From PALSA-1353 sp050014015 (GTDB lineage Bacteria; Planctomycetota; Phycisphaerae; Tepidisphaerales; Tepidisphaeraceae), in NCBI GenBank assembly GCA_050014015.1, contig JBEKEC010000011.1, forward strand, positions 1 to 64,000: a stretch of DNA of 64,000 nucleotides, in the 5' to 3' direction. A program made the position numbers and the translations under genes. Positions 7,522 to 16,153 of this stretch are shown in pieces (position 1 is the first letter of the stretch; each line of letters begins with the position of its first letter). The notes beneath the pieces are model-generated. The model was not told the origin of the DNA. It did no database searches and saw nothing but the letters and a program-made list of their open reading frames with translations.

Positions 7522-10500
7522 TCATTTCTGATCCGGTTCCGTAGACGGCTGCGTCTGGTTCTTATCGTTGTGATGAATCAATTTGTGGAGGAACGACCCG
7601 GCCTGATTCAAGCCCTGATCGATACCCTTGCCGACGACTTTCGCGCCTTTGCCCACGGCGCTTTCGCCTTCCTTGGCGAGCTTCTCGACGCCTAGGACGA
7701 TCGGCTGGCCGTTGCCGCGCTTGACCTCGTAATGAATATCCTTGAACGTGCCATAAACGTGATAGTACAGCAGCGAGTCGTTGGCCTTTTTGATCCAAGT
7801 CCCCACTCCGCCCAGGGCGCCGAGCTTGGAGATCAATCCGCCCGTCAGGTCCAGGTCCACCTGCTGGGCCAGCGTGACGTAGCCCTTCCCGTCGGCCGCG
7901 ATGTCCTCGCCCTCGTAGTGAACCTGCGAGATGTTGACGTGGTCCCGGTCGAACGTGCAGTTGACTTGCGCACTTTCCTTCGGGACCACGGTCTGCGGCT
8001 TATCCTTGTTCTGCCGATTGAAAAGGTCCGTGAACGCGGTTTTTGCATAGTTGCTCATGCCCTGAACCAGTTCAAGGCCCACCAGCCTGGCGTGGGTCAA
8101 TTCGATGTGCGCCGAGCCCCAGTTTTCCGGCAGATCGGCCGACGCCCGCGACGACGGCGGATCGGACGGCTGGGTCGATGGCGGCATTGCCTTGGCCAAC
8201 ACCACCAGCACCGGCGCGTTCACCAGATTCAAGTCCAGGTGAACCGCCCCGATCAGTTGTTTCCTCGGCTCCGTGATCTTGTCGGCCATCAATGCTTGAA
8301 GCAGCATCCCATCCTCATTCAGCTTGATCGTTGAATCGAGCCGATGGTTCAGCGTGACCGTACCCGTCAGATTCGCCGTGCCCTGCAGCGCCGAAACCAT
8401 CGGCCCGCCCATCGACGAGGAATCCAGAAACTCGACCTGTTCGCCTCTGACCACCATTGGCAACCTGACGTGATCGACCGGAATTCTGTATTGCCCAACC
8501 GTGGCTTTCACGTCGTCAAGTTTCAACTCGCTCGTCAGATTACCGGCCGTCGGATCGAGCAGCGGCACCGCCGCATCCACGTGCATGCTCAGCAAGCCGA
8601 CCGGATCGTACGGCGCGAGCAATCGCTGCACCTGCGGAGGCAGATAGGTCTCAGGGTCCTTGCCGATTTCCGCCGTCAGGTCCACCGTCAGGGGCTTGAC
8701 GACCATCGTGTCCACGTTGATTCGGCCGGCGATTTCCAGATTGAAATCCGGCTTCGACGGAATCAGCAGGTCAAACCGATACCCCTGTGCATCCGCCGAA
8801 TCCATGTCCACTTTCGCATTGATATGCTCGAGCGACATCGGGACCGTGCGATCGATGCGCGGATTGTAATTAATCGACGCATCCGCGATCTCCAGTTCCC
8901 CCAGGTGAACGAAATCGCTCAGCCGAAGCATCGCGCGGCGGGTGGAGGGCAAAGTCGTAGACGGCTCGGTTGCCGGCGTCGTCTGGCTTGCCGCCAGGTT
9001 CTGCAAGGCGCTGAAGCCGGCAAATTCCTTCGATTCCGGTTCCATCGCGATCGCCCGAACCGCCGGGTGCTCGATGATAATGCGGTCGATTGCAACCGGT
9101 TTACCGGCCCTCGGCAGCGCCGCCAGCGCCACGTTCACGTTGTCCCACGACGCGAAATCGAGCGACTCGCCGGGCGACAGCGGATCGTCTCCCGTCAGCC
9201 GAAAGTTCCGGACGTTCACCACCGCCGCCGGCTCATTCGCCGTCGGCGCAATCGCTCCCATCGCCACCATGACCGGAGATTGCACCTCGATCTCCGCATT
9301 CAATTTCGTCGAGGTGGTCGGGGCGGGCTGATTCGGCCTCAGCGCCGCCAGCAGCGGTTCAAGCGTCACGTCCTTGAGCTTCAACGTCAGGTCCGAATCA
9401 AGCCGGTCGTTCAGCGTGACCGTGCCGAAAATCTCAAACACGTTTTTCAGGGCGCTTATCCTGATCCTGGGCAAAATCTTCCCATCCTCAAGCCGCGCCG
9501 AAATCGCGGCGTCGTCCACCGCAATCCGCATCCCGCCCTGGCTCAGGTCGATATTCTGAACGTCCAGGTCGAGGTTCGCTTTGCCCTTGGCCAGATCGGA
9601 CAACGCCACCGACGTTTCCGCCCGCAGGTCGAGCTTGCCCCTGGCTTTTGTGTCCTTAACGACCACCTGCAATTGCGGCGGGAGAAAATCGAGCTGACCC
9701 CGCGTCAGGTCCGCCTGAAGATGGACGTTCAGGTTCTGCAAGCCCGGATCGTCGACGTTAATTTCCCCTTTGACGGCGAGGTTGAAGACCGGCTCGCGGC
9801 TGATCGTCGTGTCGATCCGATAGCTCCCGGGATCGTGCGGATCGACATCGAGCGCCGTGTTGATCGGATCCAGACACATTCGCTGCGTGCCGGGAATGCG
9901 CGGATCGTAAATGATCTTGGCGTCGTTCAATTGAAAGACTTTCACGCGAAGCACGTCCCCGAGTTTCATGGCCTGCGGCGCGGGCGCGCCCGGCGCAGGC
10001 GCAGCCGGCGATTGGGCCGTCTCCGCCGGCGAGGATTGGGCCGGAAAATTCGGAACCCCCACGAACCGCATCGACCCCGGCCTCACCGACACCGCCGAGA
10101 TCACCGGCCGGTCGAAAACAATCCTATCGATCGCAATCGGCTTGCCTGAAATGACCGGCTCGCTCAACGCCACGTCCAGGCCCCCGCACGCCACGACGTC
10201 GATCTTCTGTCCCGGGTTGACCGGATCGTCCGCCGACAGCCGGAAATTCTTCAACCCGACCGTCGCCAGCGGCACACCCGCCTTCGCCGGCGCCTTGCCC
10301 AGAAGGCTCATCAGCGACGCCGCCAGGTTGAATTCAAGATCGAGCCGCGCCGGCGACGCCGACGTCAGCGATGGATCGGCCAGGAGTTTTTCCGGCACCA
10401 TCCCCGCGACTTTCAGATGCAGATCGGCATCCAGACGCTCGTTCAAGGCCACCGATCCGGACAGATCGGCCCATCCGCCCAGGGCCGCAATCCGCAGCGA

Positions 10501-11481
10501 GGACACCGTCACGTTGCCGCCGCCAAATTGCGATTCAAGATCCAGATTGTCCACCGGGATGCGCATTCCGCTCATCGTCAGGTTGGCCCGATCGAGCTTG
10601 ACGCTCGCCCGCACCTGGCCGTGCATGGGATCCATCACCGGCATCGATCCGGTCAATTCGACGTTCAACGTGCCGCTGGCCTGATATTGCTTGAGCAGCG
10701 CCTGTAGTTCCGGCGGGAGAAAATCGCGATTGTCTTGCCCGAGGTGCTGCCCCAGGTCGGCCAGCATGTTCACGTCCACGTCGCGCACGCTGAATGAATC
10801 CAGATTCAATTGCCCTTTCACCCGCAGATCGAACACCGGCTTGCGGGCAATGTCCGTGTCGAGCTTGTACCAGCCCGCATCCGTCGGCGAGATGTTGAGC
10901 AGGGTGTTGATCTGATCCAGCGTCATCGGCACCGTGCCCTCGATGCGCGGATCGTAAACGACTTTGCCGTTGATGATCTGAACCAGGCGCATCCGGAAAA
11001 CGTCGCTCAGCTTTCTTGAAGCGCCCGAACTGCTTGCGCTGGATGAGCTGGTTCCCCCACGAATCAAATCCGAAAACCCCACGAAGTTCTTCGACCGCGG
11101 CGCCACCGCCACCGCCGAAATCAGCGGCGCATCCAGCTCAATTTTCTCGATCACGATCGGCTTGCCGACCGCTGGTATCTCCGCCAACGACACCTCGGCA
11201 TGCGCGCAGGCGATGATGTCGATCGTGTGCCCAGGATGGGCGGGATCATCCGCGGTCAAGTGCAGATTTCTAAGAGACACCGTCAGCGGATATTCGTAAG
11301 CCAAATCCGTGAAACTGAGCCTGGGATTGAGATAGGAATTGGCGATATCCTGAAGCTGCGAGCCGACCCAGTCCTGGAGCGTTCCCGGCCCCTTGTGGAC
11401 GATTATGACCGTGAGCGTAATCCCCAGCAAAACCAACCCGCCCCCGGCCAGGATCGCGATGCGGATAAGTCGCCTTTTCAT
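7522..11481 (-). CDS. Very large AsmA-like / DUF748-like envelope protein with three repeated modules
   Basis: A 1319-residue protein with an N-terminal anchor (hydrophobic residues about 7-29 after MKRRLIR), expected to face the periplasm. It resembles the AsmA/TamB-like lipid-bridge proteins, which are long beta-rich structures between inner and outer membrane; this assignment is by style only. A module repeats three times about 340 residues apart. Each copy opens with DDP.x.PG (around residues 77, 417 and 765), continues with GKPI/VxIxxI and ends in a conserved YxPRI (VVYDPRI, IIYDPRI, INYNPRI) followed by a beta-rich section with LPPxLQ. Alanine/proline/serine linkers join the modules. 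The start is the ATG at 11481 behind GGTGAAGA. No gene is close enough to suggest an operon. Confidence 0.7.
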   Translation of the reverse strand: MKRRLIRIAILAGGGLVLLGITLTVIIVHKGPGTLQDWVGSQLQDIANSYLNPRLSFTDLAYEYPLTVSLRNLHLTADDPAHPGHTIDIIACAHAEVSLAEIPAVGKPIVIEKIELDAPLISAVAVAPRSKNFVGFSDLIRGGTSSSSASSSGASRKLSDVFRMRLVQIINGKVVYDPRIEGTVPMTLDQINTLLNISPTDAGWYKLDTDIARKPVFDLRVKGQLNLDSFSVRDVDVNMLADLGQHLGQDNRDFLPPELQALLKQYQASGTLNVELTGSMPVMDPMHGQVRASVKLDRANLTMSGMRIPVDNLDLESQFGGGNVTVSSLRIAALGGWADLSGSVALNERLDADLHLKVAGMVPEKLLADPSLTSASPARLDLEFNLAASLMSLLGKAPAKAGVPLATVGLKNFRLSADDPVNPGQKIDVVACGGLDVALSEPVISGKPIAIDRIVFDRPVISAVSVRPGSMRFVGVPNFPAQSSPAETAQSPAAPAPGAPAPQAMKLGDVLRVKVFQLNDAKIIYDPRIPGTQRMCLDPINTALDVDPHDPGSYRIDTTISREPVFNLAVKGEINVDDPGLQNLNVHLQADLTRGQLDFLPPQLQVVVKDTKARGKLDLRAETSVALSDLAKGKANLDLDVQNIDLSQGGMRIAVDDAAISARLEDGKILPRIRISALKNVFEIFGTVTLNDRLDSDLTLKLKDVTLEPLLAALRPNQPAPTTSTKLNAEIEVQSPVMVAMGAIAPTANEPAAVVNVRNFRLTGDDPLSPGESLDFASWDNVNVALAALPRAGKPVAIDRIIIEHPAVRAIAMEPESKEFAGFSALQNLAASQTTPATEPSTTLPSTRRAMLRLSDFVHLGELEIADASINYNPRIDRTVPMSLEHINAKVDMDSADAQGYRFDLLIPSKPDFNLEIAGRINVDTMVVKPLTVDLTAEIGKDPETYLPPQVQRLLAPYDPVGLLSMHVDAAVPLLDPTAGNLTSELKLDDVKATVGQYRIPVDHVRLPMVVRGEQVEFLDSSSMGGPMVSALQGTANLTGTVTLNHRLDSTIKLNEDGMLLQALMADKITEPRKQLIGAVHLDLNLVNAPVLVVLAKAMPPSTQPSDPPSSRASADLPENWGSAHIELTHARLVGLELVQGMSNYAKTAFTDLFNRQNKDKPQTVVPKESAQVNCTFDRDHVNISQVHYEGEDIAADGKGYVTLAQQVDLDLTGGLISKLGALGGVGTWIKKANDSLLYYHVYGTFKDIHYEVKRGNGQPIVLGVEKLAKEGESAVGKGAKVVGKGIDQGLNQAGSFLHKLIHHNDKNQTQPSTEPDQK

Positions 11482-12066
11482 TCTTCACCGCAACCGAACA
11501 ATTGACGTGTCCGCTTAATCACCCCGCCCACGCGCCGCCAGCCAACCGTCGCCTCGCACGAGACGGATTATAGATTTGCCTGGCTGGGAAACGCAATCTC
11601 GCTCCCCATTTGCTCTCGACCAAATGGGCTGCGTCAAAAAGCCGCACCAATGACCCGCGTTCATTATACAAACGCGCGACTTCTGATGGCGTACAACCAC
11701 CTCGGTTGTGTCGTTTACTATCACACGATTGACGCAATTAAAGGAGCAATATTCAGAAATAATAACGCGAATTATCATTGAACCAGTCGTCTTGTAGTTT
11801 AAGTTAGTCCTTGTGCTGTCTAAGGTTGCGACCGATGGCGGCGCGCTGGGTGTGCGCTTCCGTCTTGGAGGTGGAGTCAGGATCAACGAAGAAAAAGCGG
11901 AACGTAATAACGGGGTCGCACTTCGTGCATTTCTGGTTCGCACACTCGCCGGGCCGTGAACAGGCCGGGTCCAAAATGCCGGCCGGCATGTTCGAACGCC
12001 CGGCGCCAACCCACGCGCCGCGGATTCGCAGCGACAGGTAGACCGCAACGGAGTCTGGAGGAAATC
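11482..12066. other. Intergenic region, nothing firm
   Basis: About 585 bases between two divergent genes (AsmA-like leftward, PEP-CTERM rightward). The middle (about 11640-11830) is notably AT-richer than the surroundings and may hold promoters for both genes, but no convincing -35/-10 pair was found. A long minus-strand open frame crosses it, but its translation is compositionally random and it runs under the PEP-CTERM gene, so it is not called. Confidence 0.5.
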
Positions 12067-12933
12067 GTGAATACGTATCATGTCCATCGTCGTGCGCTGT
12101 CCCTTTCCAGATGTAAGTCGATTGTAGTTGGCGCCGCTGCCGTGGCCTGGCTGTTTGGCCTTTTCGCCACCCGGCCTTGCAACGCCGCGAACATCCTGCT
12201 CACCGATGGTAACTCCGCCGTTACCATCGATCCCACCAGTTCCGCCGGCGTTGAGAATTGGTCCATCAACGGCCAGAACCAACTTCACCAGGAATGGTTC
12301 TGGATTCGCACCGGCAACACCGGCGGCCAGTCCAGCATTGACACCCTCAGCGCTCCATCGATCACACCCGGCTTCCCAAGCTACGCGGCCGAACTCACCT
12401 ATGGCTCGTCCAACGGACTGCAGATCGTAATCATGTACAGTCTGAATGGCGCTCAGCCCGGATCGGACCTCGTTGAGAACATCGAGATCAACAACGACGG
12501 AACGTCGTCGCAGACTTATCACTTCTTCGAGTACGCCAACTTCAATCTTGGAGACTCGACCACTGGTCAATCGATAACGATCTCCGGAGCCAACACGGCG
12601 ACAGACGTGGGAAACGGATGGCAAGTCCAGACCGTCGTCAGCCCGGCATCGTCGGAATATGAGGCCAATGTTTTTCCGAGCCTGTTGAATCAGATTTCCA
12701 GTTCCACCACGCCGTGCACGTTGTCGGATGTCAGCACGTCGACCGTGGGAGATGGGGAATGGGGATTCGAATGGGACATAACTTTAGCGGCCGGAGGGTC
12801 CTACCCTATTACGAGCGATCTGAATTTCAAGGCGGTACCCGAGCCCGTCAGCGGCGCAATCGCAGTGCTCGGGCTAAGCGTTCTGTGCCTCACGCGGTCT
12901 CGGCATCAGGGTAGCCCCGCGCAAATCGTGTAG
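12067..12933 (+). CDS. PEP-CTERM sorting-domain protein
   Basis: A 288-residue exported protein. The signal peptide occupies about residues 1-40 (hydrophobic core VVGAAAVAWLFGLFA, cleavage probably after NAA or CNA). The body is a beta-rich, Ser/Thr/Gly/Asn-rich domain with no catalytic motif I recognise. Near the end come VPEP, a hydrophobic stretch and the basic RSRH, the tripartite PEP-CTERM signal that an exosortase cleaves during export to the cell surface; no exosortase is in this window. The GTG start at 12067 is chosen because GGAGG lies five bases upstream and because it begins the signal peptide. The last 60 bases overlap the convergent histidine kinase gene, giving an extra eight-residue tail after the sorting signal. 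Confidence 0.85.
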   Translation: MNTYHVHRRALSLSRCKSIVVGAAAVAWLFGLFATRPCNAANILLTDGNSAVTIDPTSSAGVENWSINGQNQLHQEWFWIRTGNTGGQSSIDTLSAPSITPGFPSYAAELTYGSSNGLQIVIMYSLNGAQPGSDLVENIEINNDGTSSQTYHFFEYANFNLGDSTTGQSITISGANTATDVGNGWQVQTVVSPASSEYEANVFPSLLNQISSSTTPCTLSDVSTSTVGDGEWGFEWDITLAAGGSYPITSDLNFKAVPEPVSGAIAVLGLSVLCLTRSRHQGSPAQIV

Positions 12934-14997
12934 TGGAAACTCATTTGCTTGATTGGCTGGAAGGACTGCCGGCCCGGATGCCGTCGACTCAGGCAGATGC
13001 CGCCGCACCGTTTCCAGCAGTAGCTGCCCGCTGATCGGCTTGCTCAGGTAATCCGTACATCCGGCCCGAATGCACTTTTCCCGATCGGTGGCCATCGCGT
13101 TGGCTGTCAGCGCGATGATCGGCCCGCGGTAGCCTCGGCCGCGGAGCTTGGCCGCGGCGCCATACCCGTCCAGTTCCGGCATCTGTATGTCCATCAGGAT
13201 GAGGTCGAAGCCGGCAGCGTCTGGGCCGCCCATCCCTTCCGCGACTTTTTCGCAGGCAATTCGGCCATCGTCCGCGACCGTGACCTCCGCCCCCGCGGTA
13301 CGCAGATAATGGCAGATCAGAATCTGATTGTCCTCCCCGTCTTCGGCCAGCAGAATCCGGCAGTCGAGCCGCACGGTTTCCAACGACTGCGGCCGATCGC
13401 GGCCTCCCATAGTTTCGCTGCTCTGGCTGATCAGTTGGACCCCCGCCAGAGAGCCCGTCGCCACGGTTAATGTGAAACGACTTCCCCGCCCCACGGCGCT
13501 CTCCACCGTGATCTCCCCGCCCAGCGCTCGCGCCAGCCGTTGGCTGATGGTCAAACCCAGTCCGGTTCCCCCGAACTTCCGTGTCGTCGAGTTGTCACCC
13601 TGAACGAACGGCTGAAACAGCCGCGCGATCTGCTCGATTGTCATCCCGACCCCGCTGTCGGCCACGTCGAACCGCAGCCGCGGGTTCGCGCTGTCCGCCG
13701 GATCGACCAGCCCAACTATCAGACGCACCCAGCCGGTCTCGGTGAACTTGATGGCGTTCCCGGCCAGATTCGTCAGAATCTGCCGCAGCCGCGTCGGATC
13801 GCTCTGGATCGTTTGCGGGATCGTTCCATCGAGCTTCACCTCAAACGTCAGGTTCTTTTCCTTGGCCCTCACACGCATGGACGAAGCGATGTCGGCCATG
13901 ATCTGGCAAGGAGAACACGGGATCCGCTCCATCCTCATCTCGCCGGCCTCGATCTTGGACAGATCCAAAATGTCGTTGATGACGCTCAGCAGGTGCGCGC
14001 CGTTGCGGCGGATCGTGTTCAGGGAGTTGAGATGGTCACTCCCGGACTGCCCATGTTCGAGCATAAGGTCGGCATAACCCAGGATGGCCGTCATGGGCGT
14101 GCGGATCTCATGGCTCATATTCGCCAGGAACTCGCTCTTGGCCCGGTTGGCGGCGTCGGCGGCTTCTTTCGCACGCTTCAACTCCTGTTCCGCATTGGTG
14201 CGCATCACCACCTCGGCCCGCAGCAAATCGTTGGCGCTGGCCAATTCCGCCGTGCGCTCTCGCACGCGAATCTCCAACTCGTCTCTTGCCCGGCCTAGCC
14301 CCTCATGTGCCACGTGCAGTTTCTCCTCCGCCTCTTGCCGGTTGGAGATTTCCTTCGTCATGCTTCGGACAACAAAGACCGCGATGCCGGTCGCCAGAAT
14401 GGCCGCAAGCGCCAGCAGGTAAACAACCGTCTTATGAGCCGAGCGGTATTCGGCTTCGATCTCGTTGCCCGCTGCGTCCATCCGCGAGCCCTCGAAGTCG
14501 ACGAATACCTCCCATCTTTTGTGATACGCCAATAGGTTGGGAATCGCCACATTGATCATCATCTGGCGCGCTTCGTCCGGCTTGCCTTCATTCAGAAGCA
14601 GTTCCAGCGCCCCGAGGTAGCTGGTAAGATATACCCGGCGCGTGGCGACCACCTTCACCAGCAGCGATCTTTCGTCCTCGGATTCAACCGCGGTTTCGAT
14701 TCCCTTTATAAGCCCGCTAATCGTCTCGCTATTGCTGGCCCTTTCGCCTTCCAGAACGCCTATCTCCTTGCGATCCGTCACCAGGAATAGTTGCATCGTG
14801 ATGAGATTATTCAGGGTCGAGTAGTGCAGCGCATCCCGAGCCAATTCAACCTTATGCCAGCGACGAGCGACCACCTGTTGAACCGCGGCGTTCGTATTGG
14901 ACATCTGGCGCAGCGCGAAAAACCCTAATAGAATGAGTGCGGCGATCAAAAGACCGAATGCAACGCCCAACCTGAAACCGATTCGATTTGCCTTCAC
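12874..14997 (-). CDS. Hybrid sensor histidine kinase with receiver domain
   Basis: A 707-residue inner-membrane kinase. TM1 is at about residues 11-29 and TM2 at about 191-211. Between them lies a periplasmic helical sensor of the four-helix-bundle type, followed by a coiled coil (about 215-290). The phosphorylated histidine is H296 in SHEIRTP; the ATP-binding N box is around 404-418 and the G1 box DSGVGM near 447, with FGGTGLGL following. A C-terminal receiver has the phospho-acceptor aspartate at about 603 in LMDIQMP. The GTG at 14997 begins the usual short cytoplasmic lead (KANRIGFRLG); an ATG at 15045 is the alternative. No partner regulator is adjacent. Its 3' end overlaps the PEP-CTERM gene by 60 bases. 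Confidence 0.85.
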   Translation of the reverse strand: MKANRIGFRLGVAFGLLIAALILLGFFALRQMSNTNAAVQQVVARRWHKVELARDALHYSTLNNLITMQLFLVTDRKEIGVLEGERASNSETISGLIKGIETAVESEDERSLLVKVVATRRVYLTSYLGALELLLNEGKPDEARQMMINVAIPNLLAYHKRWEVFVDFEGSRMDAAGNEIEAEYRSAHKTVVYLLALAAILATGIAVFVVRSMTKEISNRQEAEEKLHVAHEGLGRARDELEIRVRERTAELASANDLLRAEVVMRTNAEQELKRAKEAADAANRAKSEFLANMSHEIRTPMTAILGYADLMLEHGQSGSDHLNSLNTIRRNGAHLLSVINDILDLSKIEAGEMRMERIPCSPCQIMADIASSMRVRAKEKNLTFEVKLDGTIPQTIQSDPTRLRQILTNLAGNAIKFTETGWVRLIVGLVDPADSANPRLRFDVADSGVGMTIEQIARLFQPFVQGDNSTTRKFGGTGLGLTISQRLARALGGEITVESAVGRGSRFTLTVATGSLAGVQLISQSSETMGGRDRPQSLETVRLDCRILLAEDGEDNQILICHYLRTAGAEVTVADDGRIACEKVAEGMGGPDAAGFDLILMDIQMPELDGYGAAAKLRGRGYRGPIIALTANAMATDREKCIRAGCTDYLSKPISGQLLLETVRRHLPESTASGPAVLPANQANEFPLHDLRGATLMPRPREAQNA

Positions 14998-15457
14998 GGA
15001 GCCTACCTCATCGACGATAAGTACAGACTTGGCTACAAACCCCATCGGTTCGAGAAGACGGCTGGTTGACCGGCGAACCAACGCGTACCGCCAGCGGCGC
15101 CCTCCGCGGTTTGATGCCGCAACTCCAAATCGCACTCCTGCCGCGGCCGCTTTGTGATCAGCCTAACTTTCCAGGGCAGGCAACCGGCGCAGAGGATCGC
15201 CGCAACGATAGAGCTACGTTTGATGGCAATGGGTGTAGTCGCAGGCAGTTCCCAGTCGAATCGAAATCCTGTCCACAGCCCCGCTCTCGGCAAACTCGTC
15301 TAAACCCCCCGCCGTCCCGCCATCGCAAAAGACGATGAAGACAATCTTGCCATCCCGCCATCAATGGCCGCCCGAACAATACACCATTGACGCCTATTGG
15401 ACTTTTTAGGACATTCGACCGATAAAGCGATATGGACGCGCGAAAGGAATTCGAGCC
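14998..15457. other. Intergenic region between divergent kinase and Ehr operon
   Basis: About 460 bases between the leftward kinase and the rightward Ehr operon. I see no protein-like frame beyond the possible upstream start of the kinase (15045). The right third becomes AT-richer and probably contains the promoter of the operon. Confidence 0.45.
15397..15426 (+). promoter_or_regulatory. Possible promoter of the Ehr operon
   Basis: TTGGAC (15397-15402) and GATAAA (15421-15426) are separated by 18 bases, each four of six from the sigma-70 consensus. They lie 31 bases upstream of the first gene's ATG. This is the best fit in the gap, but a weak one. Confidence 0.25.
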
Positions 15458-16153
15458 ATGAAGCTCACCGTACGCGATGCGGCTCATATATTAAACGTTT
15501 CCGAGAAAAGCGTTTATCGTTGGATCAAGCAGGGCATTATTCCGGCCTATCAGATCAGTGACCAATACCGGTTTAACCGAGCCGAGCTGCTGGAGTGGGC
15601 GACGTCACGCAAGATCAACGTTTCTCCCGATATTTTCGCCGAGCCGGAGGGTGGTAATATGCCCCCGCCGAGCCTTAGCGACGCCCTCGCCACGGGCGGA
15701 ATTTATTACCGCATGGGCGGGACTGACAAAGCCTCCGTCCTTCAAGCCGTGGTCGACGTGATGAAGCTCCCCGAGGAGGTCGACCGAAAATTCCTCTATC
15801 AGGTCCTGCTGGCAAGGGAGGCATTAGGCTCCACGGGAATCGGCGACGGTATCGCGATTCCTCACGTCCGCAACCCCATCGTCCTGCACGTTGTCCAGCC
15901 CATCGTGACACTGTGTTTCCTGGAACGGCCCGTGGAATTTGGCGCTCTGGACGGCCTGGCGGTTTCGACCCTGTTCACCCTCATCAGCCCGACCGTTCGC
16001 GCACATCTTCATCTCCTATCGCGTCTCGGGTTTGCCTTTCGCGACCCCGATTTCAAAGCCGCCGTCACCCAACAGGCTTCTCGCGAACATATACTCGAGG
16101 CCTTGAAACGAGTGGAGATCGCCATCGCTCCCGCCAGGGAGGCGCAACGATGA
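15458..16153 (+). CDS. HTH DNA-binding domain fused to PTS EIIA (fructose/nitrogen type) domain
   Basis: A 231-residue protein with two domains. Residues 1-52 form an excisionase/MerR-like winged helix (TVRDAAHILNVSEKSVYRWI, then GIIPAYQI and YRFNRAELLEWA). Residues about 72-225 form an EIIA domain of the fructose/Ntr family; H136 in GIAIPHVR matches the phosphorylated histidine. Such EIIA domains commonly sense or relay phosphate from the PTS. The fusion suggests a transcription factor whose activity depends on phosphorylation, perhaps of carbon or energy state. It is preceded by AAAGGA and its stop overlaps the next gene's ATG (ATGA), so it is the first gene of the Ehr-like operon and may control it. 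Direct regulation of the operon is an inference. Confidence 0.85.
   Translation: MKLTVRDAAHILNVSEKSVYRWIKQGIIPAYQISDQYRFNRAELLEWATSRKINVSPDIFAEPEGGNMPPPSLSDALATGGIYYRMGGTDKASVLQAVVDVMKLPEEVDRKFLYQVLLAREALGSTGIGDGIAIPHVRNPIVLHVVQPIVTLCFLERPVEFGALDGLAVSTLFTLISPTVRAHLHLLSRLGFAFRDPDFKAAVTQQASREHILEALKRVEIAIAPAREAQR

Noticed and set aside
8344..10149. A 601-codon open frame on the plus strand
   Set aside because: It lies entirely under the AsmA-like gene, is very rich in Arg/His/Gln, and has no motif. It is the usual antisense shadow in GC-rich DNA.
11515..12624. A 369-codon minus-strand open frame
   Set aside because: Half of it is antisense to the PEP-CTERM gene; composition is random and there is no ribosome binding site or domain.
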